DNA of 7,864 bases from contig DATHPK010000117.1 in NCBI GenBank assembly GCA_035483935.1, forward strand, positions 1 to 7,864, in the 5' to 3' direction. The translations under genes were made by a program, and so were the position numbers. Under the pieces are notes generated by a model that saw nothing but the letters and a program-made list of their open reading frames with translations, had not been told where the DNA came from and made no database searches. This DNA is from Bog-473 sp035483935. Its GTDB lineage: Bacteria; Actinomycetota; Acidimicrobiia; Acidimicrobiales; RAAP-2. Each line of letters starts with the position of its first letter. Positions within the stretch are counted from its first letter, which is position 1. Shown piece after piece: positions 1 through 6,070 of the stretch.

Positions 1-2
1 CC

Positions 3-209
3 GCGAAAGGGCCCGACGAGGAGGGCACGGTCGGCGACGGCCTCATGCAGTACGTCAACGGCGGAGCCCGCTACCGCGCCGGCACCGTGCCGACCGGGTC
101 GGTTCCGATGTTCTCCACCGCCGGCGCGGTGACGAGTTATCAGACCCCACCCGACCGCGCGCCGTCCTACCCCGCCTGGCCTGGGTCGCCCGCCGCCTCC
201 GGGCACTAG
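3..209 (+). CDS. 3' end of an unrecognised protein, truncated by the left edge
   Basis: Only the last 68 codons are present; the reading frame begins at base 3 and ends with TAG at 207-209. The frame is chosen because its third positions are almost all G or C and it is open to the edge, whereas the frame starting at base 1 stops near 139. The visible protein has a glycine-rich stretch (GLMQYVNGGARYRAG), then a VPTGSVPMFSTAG segment, and ends in a proline, serine and alanine-rich tail (PSYPAWPGSPAASGH) that looks disordered. I see no catalytic motif or membrane segment in this fragment and do not recognise the family. It lies 132 bases upstream of the ABC operon on the same strand. Whether it shares a transcript with that operon cannot be decided, since no convincing terminator with a T-run follows it. 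Confidence 0.6.
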   Translation, partial: AKGPDEEGTVGDGLMQYVNGGARYRAGTVPTGSVPMFSTAGAVTSYQTPPDRAPSYPAWPGSPAASGH

Positions 210-341
210 CCACCCGGTCCAAAAGGGGGGTTAGCCCCAGGGCGAGACGCCCGGTAGCGGCATTCTCCCTGCACCATCGACGCTTCATCCTGAGAGGGCA
301 GAGCCCCGGCAACCTCGCCGGGGCAACGAGAAGGAGCCCTC
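210..341 (+). promoter_or_regulatory. Leader region of the ABC/two-component operon, with small inverted repeats
   Basis: This gap presumably carries the promoter of the four-gene operon. Visible structures are GGGG/CCCC arms around TTAG (227-238), GGGCG-AGA-CGCCC (240-252), and a perfect 8-bp stem with a 6-nt loop (303-324). A looser match to an actinobacterial promoter is TTAGCC (231-236) and TAGCGG (255-260) with an 18-nt spacer, but both boxes are poor. The first two repeats could be operator half-sites for the operon's own response regulator or remnants of a terminator for the upstream gene. No T-run follows them, so a standard intrinsic terminator is not supported. Confidence 0.4.
294..341 (+). 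promoter_or_regulatory. Possible two-helix 5' UTR structure around the ATPase ribosome binding site
   Basis: Inner helix: GCCCCGGC (303-310) pairs perfectly with GCCGGGGC (317-324) across the loop AACCTC. Outer helix: GAGGGC (294-299) is perfectly complementary to GCCCTC (336-341), which abuts the ATG at 342. The Shine-Dalgarno sequence GAAGGAG (330-336) lies in the single-stranded stretch between the helices, overlapping the outer arm by one base. An alternative 4-bp hairpin, GGGC-AGA-GCCC (296-306), would compete with both helices. The pairing is seen directly; a role in controlling translation is inference. It does not match a riboswitch class I can name. Confidence 0.35.
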
Positions 342-1268
342 ATGATCGTCACCCGCGGACTGACGAAGCGCTACGGCAAGACCACCGCCGTCGACGGCCT
401 CAGCTTCACGGTCCCCTCCGGCGTGGTCACCGGATTTCTCGGCCCGAACGGATCGGGCAAGTCCACCACCATGCGCATGATCATGGGGCTCGACCTGCCC
501 GATGCGGGTACCGCGACGGTGAACGGTCTGCTCTACGACGAGCTGCGTTGGCCCTTGCGCGAAGTCGGCGCCCTCCTCGACGCCAAGGCGTTCCACCCCG
601 GGCGCACCGCGCGCCAGCACCTGACCTGGCTCGCCAAGTCGAACGACATCCCCGCCGCGCGCATCGACGAGGTGCTCGACATCGTCGGCCTCACGAAGGT
701 CGCGAACCAGCGGGCCGGCAAGTTCTCGCTCGGCATGGGGCAGCGTCTCGGCATCGCCGGCGCCCTTCTCGGCGACCCGGGCGTGCTCCTCTTCGACGAG
801 CCGGTCAACGGGCTCGACCCCGAGGGCATCCGCTGGGCCCGCTATCTCCTCCGGGACCTGGCCGCCGAAGGCCGGACCGTGCTCGTGTCGAGCCACCTCA
901 TCTCGGAGATGGCGCTCACGGCCGAGCGTCTCGTGGTGATCGGGCGCGGCACGCTCATCGCAGAGACGAGCGTCGAGGAGTTCTCCGCCCAGCACCAGTC
1001 CGAGGCCGTGCGCGTCGTGACGCCCACGCCCCAGCTGCTGGTCTCCGCTCTGTCCAAGGAGGGCGTGCGCCCGACCGTGTCGGAGGACGGTGGCATCGTC
1101 GTGACGGGTGTGCCCTCGGCGCGGATCGGGGAGATCGCCGCCCGGGCGTCCCTCACGCTGCACGAGCTCACGCCCGTCCGCGCGTCACTCGAGGACGCCT
1201 TCATGGAGCTCACGTCCGACTCGGTCGAGTACCGCTCACGCGAGCGCGAGCTCGTCCCGACCCGCTGA
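342..1268 (+). CDS. ABC transporter ATP-binding protein, BcrA/DrrA-type
   Basis: A 308-residue nucleotide-binding subunit that would hydrolyse ATP on the cytoplasmic face to power the permease encoded next. All core motifs are intact: Walker A GPNGSGKST (34-42), signature SLGMGQ (129-134), Walker B VLLFDEP (148-154) followed by the D-loop NGLDP, and the H-loop histidine His185 in SSHL. As usual in the bacitracin and daunorubicin exporter subfamily, the Q-loop region reads VGALLDAKAFHPGRTA. Residues from about 215 to 308 form the subfamily's C-terminal extension. The start is ATG at 342, preceded by a strong GAAGGAG (330-336) with a 5-base gap. The permease starts 27 bases after the stop. Substrate is not predictable; family members export peptide antibiotics, lipids or drugs. 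Confidence 0.95.
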   Translation: MIVTRGLTKRYGKTTAVDGLSFTVPSGVVTGFLGPNGSGKSTTMRMIMGLDLPDAGTATVNGLLYDELRWPLREVGALLDAKAFHPGRTARQHLTWLAKSNDIPAARIDEVLDIVGLTKVANQRAGKFSLGMGQRLGIAGALLGDPGVLLFDEPVNGLDPEGIRWARYLLRDLAAEGRTVLVSSHLISEMALTAERLVVIGRGTLIAETSVEEFSAQHQSEAVRVVTPTPQLLVSALSKEGVRPTVSEDGGIVVTGVPSARIGEIAARASLTLHELTPVRASLEDAFMELTSDSVEYRSRERELVPTR

Positions 1269-1284
1269 TCGACCACCGACACCG

Positions 1285-1289
1285 AAGGA
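1285..1289 (+). promoter_or_regulatory. Ribosome binding site for the permease (AAGGA)
   Basis: AAGGA lies 6 bases before GTG at 1296. It supports this GTG as the permease start and shows that the gene can be translated independently, unlike the two genes after it. Confidence 0.7.
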
Positions 1290-1295
1290 ATCCCC

Positions 1296-2114
1296 GTGAC
1301 CATTGCCCTGTCATTGCCGGCCACCAAGCCCGCCGCCATCCGAGAAGGACGGGTGGGCTACCGCCAGGCCGTCGCCGCCGAGGTGAGCAAGCTCGCCTCC
1401 CTGCGCTCGACGAAGTTGCTGCTCGGCATCACCGTGCTGGGCACGATGCTCGTGACCTTCCTCTCGACGAACGGCGCGGCGCATCACCCGCGCCAGTGGT
1501 ATCAGGGCTTCGGCTGGGACCCGACGAACCAGGCCATGGCCGGGCTCGCCATCGGGTCCCTCGCACTGGGCGTCCTCGGTGTCCTTGCCATCTCCGGTGA
1601 ATACGGGTCCGGCACCATGCGCTCGACCCTCGCCGCCGTCCCCAGGCGCGAGACCCTGTTCGCCGCCAAGGCCACCGTGGTCGGACTGCTCACGCTCGTG
1701 GTCGGCGAGATCCTGAGCTTCGGCGCCTTCTTCTTCGGTCAGGCCATCCTGTCGACCGGCGTCGCACCCACCGCGCACCTCGGGCAACCGGGCGTGCTCA
1801 GGGCCGTCGTCCTCACGGGAGCCTTCCTGAGCCTGTTCTCGCTGCTCGGGCTGGGGCTCGGCCTGATCATCCGACACACCGCGGGTGCCATCGCCACCTT
1901 TGCCGGCGTCACGCTCCTCGCGCCGATCCTGCTCCACACCCTGTCGGGCGACCCTTCGAAGTACACCCCGGCCATCATCTTCGCCCAGTCCGTCGCTGCC
2001 GTCGTTCCTCAGAGCAACCAGGTTTCGGCAACAATCGGGTTCATGCTGATGGTGCTGTACACCGTCGCTGCGCTCGCCGTCGGGGCCGTGGCGCTGATCA
2101 AGCGGGACGCATGA
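1296..2114 (+). CDS. ABC-2 type transporter permease
   Basis: A 272-residue integral membrane protein, the transmembrane partner of the ATPase encoded just upstream. Six hydrophobic segments are visible at about residues 40-57, 81-100, 124-150, 168-191, 196-215 and 246-267, the usual number for an ABC-2 subunit that works as a dimer. Between segments 2 and 3 lies the family hallmark GEYGSGTMRSTLAAVPRR (101-118), a cytoplasmic element typical of this permease group. A stretch rich in His, Pro and Trp (HHPRQWYQGFGW, 63-74) makes up an outside loop between segments 1 and 2. The gene starts with GTG, and its TGA overlaps the kinase ATG by 4 bases (ATGA, 2111-2114). With one ATPase gene and one permease gene, a homodimeric 2+2 transporter is the simplest assembly. 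Confidence 0.92.
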   Translation: MTIALSLPATKPAAIREGRVGYRQAVAAEVSKLASLRSTKLLLGITVLGTMLVTFLSTNGAAHHPRQWYQGFGWDPTNQAMAGLAIGSLALGVLGVLAISGEYGSGTMRSTLAAVPRRETLFAAKATVVGLLTLVVGEILSFGAFFFGQAILSTGVAPTAHLGQPGVLRAVVLTGAFLSLFSLLGLGLGLIIRHTAGAIATFAGVTLLAPILLHTLSGDPSKYTPAIIFAQSVAAVVPQSNQVSATIGFMLMVLYTVAALAVGAVALIKRDA

Positions 2115-3517
2115 CCTTGGTCACCGAGGACGGCGAGGCGCCGGCGCCCCCAGAGGATCACCCAGAGCACAGAGGGGTGACCTTCGGCCTCACCGAGGAA
2201 CAGGTCGCCAAGTTGAAGGGGCTCGCGCAGCGGGTCCTGCGGGAGCCCTTCACCAAACGCCCCTGGTCGGAGCTGGGTTTCTGGATCGTCAGCGGCGCGT
2301 TGGCCGCCGTGAGCTTCGCCGTCGTCGCCGCCACGCTGTTCGCGGGCGTCTGGCTGATCATCACCTTCGTCGGGTTGATCATCATTGCCTTCTCCCTGCG
2401 CATTGCCCGGGGGACTGCCCGGTGGCAGCGCGCCCTGGCCTACAACTTCTTGGGCGAGATGATCGAGGAACCGAACGCGTTCGTGCGGCGTCCCGGCTTC
2501 TTCGGCTGGCTGCAGACAGCACTGCGCGACCGCGTCGCCTGGCGCTCCGCCGCCTACCTCGCGCTCAAACTCCCCTGGACGGTCCTCGGCATCTTTGTGG
2601 CGTTCAGCCTCTGGTGGGACGCCTTCGCCGGCCTCCTCAACCCGATCTTCTGGCACGGCAACGGCGGCCCCGGCATGTGGGGCCTCCCCCAGAACATCTT
2701 CCTGCCCAACGGTTACAACGGCGGGCCAGGGACCTTCTCGCACAGCGTGGGGGTGTTCCTCCTCGGTGCCATCTTCTTCTTTGCCGCTCCGTGGGTCATG
2801 CGCGGGTTCGTCACCGTGGACAAGCTCATCATGCGCACGCTGATCGGCCCGGACCCGGTCGCGGCCCGCGTCCGCTCCCTCGAACAGGCCCGCACCACCA
2901 CGGTCGACGCGTCGGCCGCCACCCTGCGGCGCATCGAGCGCAACCTGCACGACGGCACCCAGGCCCAGCTGGTCGCGCTCGCCATGCGGCTCGGCATGGC
3001 AAAGGAGAAACTCGATGACACCGAGCACGTCGACCTCGAACGCGTCCGCGAGCTCGTCGACGAGGCCCACCGTGGCGCCAAGGAGGCCATCACGGAGCTG
3101 CGCGACATAGCCCGCGGCATCCACCCGCCGGCGCTCGACATCGGGCTCGAGGGTGCGTTGGCCACCCTGGCCTCCCGCAGCGCCGTGCCGACCGAGCTCA
3201 ATTTCGACGTGCGCGCCAGGCCGACCGCCGCCATCGAGGCGATCGCCTACTACTGCGTCGCCGAGTTGCTCGCCAACGTCGCGCAACACGCCCAAGCGTC
3301 ACGGGTCTCCGTGTCCTGTGCGCAATCGGGCACCTGGCTCCGCCTGGTCGTACGCGACGACGGGCGCGGCGGTGCACACCTCTCCACCATCGGCTCGACG
3401 TCGAGCGGCCTGGCGGGGCTGACCGAGCGGGTGCACACCGTCGACGGCCGCCTCGATCTCGTGAGCCCCGTCGGCGGCCCCACCGTCGTCACCGTCGACC
3501 TCCCGCTCTCCCCCTGA
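2111..3517 (+). CDS. Sensor histidine kinase with four-TM putative sensor domain (HisKA_3 class)
   Basis: A 468-residue membrane kinase. Residues 57-96 form two adjacent membrane helices, about 148-180 a third and about 212-230 a fourth. With the RRPGFFGWLQTALRD segment (126-140) this resembles the Pfam putative sensor domain PF13796. Between helices 3 and 4 lies a glycine- and aromatic-rich loop (181-211), probably extracytoplasmic. The dimerisation box reads RIERNLHDGTQAQL with phospho-acceptor His280. The ATPase domain has an N-box ELLANVAQH (385-393, Asn389), G1 box DDGRGGA (416-422) and a GLAGL element (433-437). All key residues are present, so it should be active. It starts within the permease stop codon and has no good Shine-Dalgarno sequence, so it is probably translationally coupled. 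Its partner is the regulator encoded next. The ligand is unknown; context suggests an envelope-active compound. Confidence 0.94.
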   Translation: MTLVTEDGEAPAPPEDHPEHRGVTFGLTEEQVAKLKGLAQRVLREPFTKRPWSELGFWIVSGALAAVSFAVVAATLFAGVWLIITFVGLIIIAFSLRIARGTARWQRALAYNFLGEMIEEPNAFVRRPGFFGWLQTALRDRVAWRSAAYLALKLPWTVLGIFVAFSLWWDAFAGLLNPIFWHGNGGPGMWGLPQNIFLPNGYNGGPGTFSHSVGVFLLGAIFFFAAPWVMRGFVTVDKLIMRTLIGPDPVAARVRSLEQARTTTVDASAATLRRIERNLHDGTQAQLVALAMRLGMAKEKLDDTEHVDLERVRELVDEAHRGAKEAITELRDIARGIHPPALDIGLEGALATLASRSAVPTELNFDVRARPTAAIEAIAYYCVAELLANVAQHAQASRVSVSCAQSGTWLRLVVRDDGRGGAHLSTIGSTSSGLAGLTERVHTVDGRLDLVSPVGGPTVVTVDLPLSP

Positions 3518-4176
3518 TGATGGCCGAAGCACTACGGGTGGCCATCGCCGAGGACTCGGCCATCCTCCGCGACGGATTGGTCCAGCTCCTCGTCGACCGC
3601 GGTTTCGTCATCACGGGCGCGGTGGCCGAGCCGTCCGCGCTCCGCAGCTCCATCGCGCAGAACCCGCCTGACGTGGCGGTGATCGACATCCGGATGCCCC
3701 CGACCTTCACCGACGAGGGCCTGCGTCTCGCCCTCGAGCTGCGTGCGAAGCACGAGGGGCTCGGCATCCTGCTCTTCTCGCAGTACATCGAGACCCGCTA
3801 CGCGGCGGACCTGCTCGCCGACGACGCCGCCGGCATCGGCTACCTGCTGAAGGACCGCGTCGCCGACGTCGCCGACTTCGTCGAGGCCCTCGAGCGCGTC
3901 GCCATAGGAGGTACGGCCTTGGATCCCGAAGTGGTCACCCAGCTCATCGGCGCCACCCGCCGCTCGGACACCCTGTCCGTGCTGACCCCGCGTGAGCGCG
4001 AGGTGCTGGCGCTCATGGCGGAGGGACGCTCGAACGGCGCCATCGCCCAGGCGCTCGTGATCAGCGAGGGAGCCGTCGAGAAACACGTCGCCAACATCTT
4101 CACCAAGCTCGATCTCCCGGTCTCGGACCAGGACCACCGGCGGGTGCTCGCCGTGCTGCGCTTCCTCGAGTCCTGA
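3517..4176 (+). CDS. LuxR/NarL-type response regulator
   Basis: A 219-residue two-domain transcription factor. The receiver domain has the acidic pair Glu12-Asp13, phospho-acceptor Asp57 in VIDIRMPP, the switch residue Ser88 and conserved Lys112 (LLKDR). After a linker, the DNA-binding domain spans about 156-198 with the LuxR-type helix-turn-helix signature LTPREREVLALMAEGRSNGAIA and EKHVANIFTKL. The sequence TGATGATGG at the kinase end offers two starts: ATG at 3517, sharing one base with the kinase TGA, or ATG at 3520. Neither has a Shine-Dalgarno sequence, so coupling to the kinase is likely. It is the last gene of the operon and would be phosphorylated by that kinase. Autoregulation through the 210-341 leader is an inference from how such modules usually work. 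Confidence 0.95.
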   Translation: MMAEALRVAIAEDSAILRDGLVQLLVDRGFVITGAVAEPSALRSSIAQNPPDVAVIDIRMPPTFTDEGLRLALELRAKHEGLGILLFSQYIETRYAADLLADDAAGIGYLLKDRVADVADFVEALERVAIGGTALDPEVVTQLIGATRRSDTLSVLTPREREVLALMAEGRSNGAIAQALVISEGAVEKHVANIFTKLDLPVSDQDHRRVLAVLRFLES

Positions 4177-4187
4177 CTGACTCAGTC
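4175..4187. other. Palindrome spanning both convergent stop codons
   Basis: GACTGA-C-TCAGTC is a perfect inverted repeat with 6-bp arms around one base. It covers the last two bases of the regulator TGA (4174-4176) and all of the TGA of the opposite-strand gene (4182-4184). Only 5 bases separate the two genes. The one-base centre cannot loop as a full hairpin and there is no T-run, so it is not a convincing terminator. It might be a protein site or chance. Confidence 0.4.
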
Positions 4188-5351
4188 CACGTCCGCCAGC
4201 GACGCGCCGTGCGCGTCGTACGGCCGACCCTGGGCCTCCGCCAGGGCGCGACCGGCGTTCATCTGGAACGGGCTGATGCCGCCGCGCTCCCACGGCCCGA
4301 CCGAGCCCGCCGCCAGCGCCGCTTCCGACTTTGGCACGAGGTGGAAGCGCTCCCGCAGCTCCTCGCACCTCTGGTCGGCGACCGCGAACCAGTCCATCTG
4401 CAGGAAGTCGATGCTGTCGGACCCCGTGACCTCGTCGTGGCAGCGGGCGCCGCGCGCCATCGCGTCCGACAGCCGCACCGCCATCCGCTCGTCGGAGGAG
4501 AAGTGGCCCGGCGATGACTCGAACAGGCCCGCCCCCCGCGCCAGGTAGCCGGTCTCGAAGAGCGAGATCACCATGGCCAACAGCGAGAAGGCGTGCATGT
4601 CGTCGTTGGCCCGCGCGATGAGCCCGAACACCTCCACCTCGGACTCGACCATCGTGCCGTAGCCGCCCAGCACGTGCACCCAGTCGTGCTGGGCCAGGAG
4701 GGGCGGTGCCGAGCCCGCGGCCCCCGGGAAGGTGAACCCGCGGGCCTGGTACATCTCCCACACCCCGCGACCGATCGAATCGGACGGGAGGTGTTCGAGC
4801 GCCGCCCACCGCGCCGCGAGTTCGGCATCGTTGACCGAGAACTCCCAGGCGTCGTGCAGGACGCGCGAGGAGTGCACGACGGTCGACGACGCCTCTTCGT
4901 TCCATGTGCCCTCGTAGCCGTTGCGGACGAAGTCGACTGCGGCGAGGCCCAGGGACCCGTGCGCGAATTCACCGGCCACCCGGACCATCCCCTCCTCGAC
5001 CCCCAATTCGCGCGCGTACGACGCCACGTTCTCGGCCACGTCCTCGGGGATCGGGTGCAGCAACAGCGCACACAGGACCATGTACTGCACCATGCGATTG
5101 CGGAACGAGAGCTCGCGTCGCGCCAGCGCACGGGCGAACTCGGGGGCCGACAGGGCCGACCCGGCGTCGAGCGTGACCGCATGTCCCGTCATCGCCGGCG
5201 TCATGGCGATGATCAGCGACCGTTGCACCGGCAGCAACCCGCCCGCTGGCGCCGCCGCCGCGGCGACCCCGCACGCGATCGTCTGCGCCTCCGCCGCATC
5301 GGGCGGCACCAGGTTCACCGTCTCGGCGGTGGGCAGCGGGACGGGCGTCAC
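4182..5351 (-). CDS. COQ4-like putative metalloprotein with N-terminal helical extension
   Basis: A 389-residue protein. The decisive feature is LLAQHDWVHVLGGYGTMVESE: His222-Asp223-x-x-His226, then exactly 11 residues, then Glu238. This is the HDxxHx11E metal-binding motif of COQ4, the ubiquinone-pathway protein. The flanking VLGGYGT and the helical EVFGLIARAND region also resemble that fold. Residues 80-150 form a separate, apparently all-helical region (RNRMVQYMVLCALLLHPIPED and AGEFAHGSLGLAAVDF) that I cannot assign. Residues 20-60 are Ala-rich and mildly hydrophobic. The protein is longer than a typical COQ4, which has the motif region only. The GTG start overlaps the upstream gene's TGA as GTGA (5348-5351), implying coupled translation. 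Actinobacteria normally use menaquinone, so a ubiquinone role is doubtful. The motif is seen; the function is unknown. Confidence 0.8.
   Translation of the reverse strand: MTPVPLPTAETVNLVPPDAAEAQTIACGVAAAAAPAGGLLPVQRSLIIAMTPAMTGHAVTLDAGSALSAPEFARALARRELSFRNRMVQYMVLCALLLHPIPEDVAENVASYARELGVEEGMVRVAGEFAHGSLGLAAVDFVRNGYEGTWNEEASSTVVHSSRVLHDAWEFSVNDAELAARWAALEHLPSDSIGRGVWEMYQARGFTFPGAAGSAPPLLAQHDWVHVLGGYGTMVESEVEVFGLIARANDDMHAFSLLAMVISLFETGYLARGAGLFESSPGHFSSDERMAVRLSDAMARGARCHDEVTGSDSIDFLQMDWFAVADQRCEELRERFHLVPKSEAALAAGSVGPWERGGISPFQMNAGRALAEAQGRPYDAHGASLADVD
4635..4688 (-). other. HDxxHx11E metal-binding motif of the COQ4-like protein
   Basis: On the minus strand, codon 222 (CAC, 4688-4686) begins the HDWVH motif, and Glu238 is encoded at 4640-4638. 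Spacing and ligand identities match the zinc-type motif known from the COQ4 family without any substitution. Conservation of all three ligand positions argues that the site is functional rather than a relic. Confidence 0.7.
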
Positions 5352-6028
5352 GTCAGCCCCAGTCGGTCCAGGCCGGTGCGGATGAACGCCGCGGCGTCGG
5401 CGGCGTCGTGCACCTGCGAGCGGGGCAGGACCGCCCCGAACGACGCGTTCCAGTACGCCGAGGGGCCCGGCCGGGCCGCGCTCCAGGGGCCGACGTAGAC
5501 GTAGGCCTCGTCGGAGAAGCCGTCACCGGGCGAGAAGCCGAGGTTCACGCCGTCGGGGCCGGACTCCAACGACGTCCCCACGTCGAAGTGCTCCGGCCAC
5601 AGCTGGATCGTCGCCGTCGCACATTCCCCCGTCCGTTCCGCCATGACCTCGTCGAGCACGCGCCACCCGAGGTCGAACCACGAGAACAGGTCGGCCAGCT
5701 CCTTCCCGTCGAGCTCGAGCGGCTCGTCGGCCGGGCCGGGCGCAGGCATGTCCGCTCCGGCCGAGAAGTCGCCGTCCAGGTCCGCCGCCGCGAACGCGGC
5801 GAGGGAGGCCAGCGTCGACCCGCCCAGCGCCAGCCCGTGGGACTCGCCCCCCACCTCGCGCACGAGGCAGGCCGGCGTCAGGCGCAGGGTCTCGGGCTCG
5901 GGCCCGAAGGCCGGTGTGCCGATGCCGCCGGGGCTCGCCCGCAGGCCGAAGTGTCCGCTCACCGCGTAGCGCCGGCGGCCGAGCACGTGGGCCGCAATCC
6001 GGTGCACGTCGCTGCGCGTCCTCCCCAT
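5348..6028 (-). CDS. Conserved actinobacterial protein of unknown function with LWPEHFD motif
   Basis: A 226-residue soluble protein with no signal peptide or membrane segment. Three conserved blocks are recognisable: IQLWPEHFDVGT (141-152), VNLGFSPGD (161-169) and YVYVGPW (176-182), followed by YWNASFGA (192-199). I know this combination from functionally unassigned actinobacterial proteins. It also resembles, more loosely, the DUF5996 family, whose members carry a WPHHFD-type block. No enzymatic function is established. A preceding helical region (LELDGKELADLFSWFDLGWRVLDEV, about 104-128) is also typical. The His147-Phe-Asp149 pair could be a ligand site, but this is a guess. The start is ATG (6028-6026). 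No Shine-Dalgarno sequence is visible, and a TAGCCT box lies 11 bases upstream, which suggests a nearly leaderless mRNA. The COQ4-like gene follows with a 4-base overlap. Confidence 0.82.
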   Translation of the reverse strand: MGRTRSDVHRIAAHVLGRRRYAVSGHFGLRASPGGIGTPAFGPEPETLRLTPACLVREVGGESHGLALGGSTLASLAAFAAADLDGDFSAGADMPAPGPADEPLELDGKELADLFSWFDLGWRVLDEVMAERTGECATATIQLWPEHFDVGTSLESGPDGVNLGFSPGDGFSDEAYVYVGPWSAARPGPSAYWNASFGAVLPRSQVHDAADAAAFIRTGLDRLGLT

Positions 6029-6070
6029 GACAGGCTGGCAGGCTAACGGCGGCTCGAAAATTTCGTGCGG
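6029..6070 (-). promoter_or_regulatory. Short gap with candidate −10 box and inverted repeats
   Basis: On the minus strand, TAGCCT (6045-6040) fits the actinobacterial −10 pattern TAnnnT and sits 11 bases before the ATG at 6028, placing a transcript start within a few bases of the codon. No −35 box is evident. An AT-rich 11-base palindrome, CGAAA-A-TTTCG, occupies 6055-6065. Arms CGGCGG (6047-6052) and CCGCCG (6075-6080) enclose it and reach into the end of the channel-like gene. The repeats could form a loose hairpin between the two genes. There is no T-run. Confidence 0.3.

Noticed and set aside
225..252. Intrinsic terminator for the left-edge gene
   Set aside because: Two short GC hairpins are present but no T-run follows either.
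291..341. TPP or another known riboswitch
   Set aside because: CTGAGAGGG superficially recalls the TPP element, but the other conserved parts are absent and the downstream gene is a transporter ATPase with no thiamine context.
285..1163. Long minus-strand open frame antisense to the ABC ATPase
   Set aside because: It is the codon-bias shadow of a gene with all ABC motifs on the opposite strand; its product is low-complexity Gly, Arg and Glu-rich with no recognisable domain.
2009..3295. 428-codon minus-strand open frame over the kinase gene
   Set aside because: It covers a clearly functional histidine kinase; the composition is rich in Gly, Glu and Asp with no motif, as expected from reading high-GC coding DNA backwards.
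4170..4190. Bidirectional terminator between the convergent genes
   Set aside because: The palindrome has a one-base centre, no T-run, and lies on the stop codons themselves.
3532..4905. 457-codon minus-strand open frame across regulator and COQ4-like gene
   Set aside because: It overlaps two genes with intact motifs and gives an Arg/Gly-rich product with no domain.
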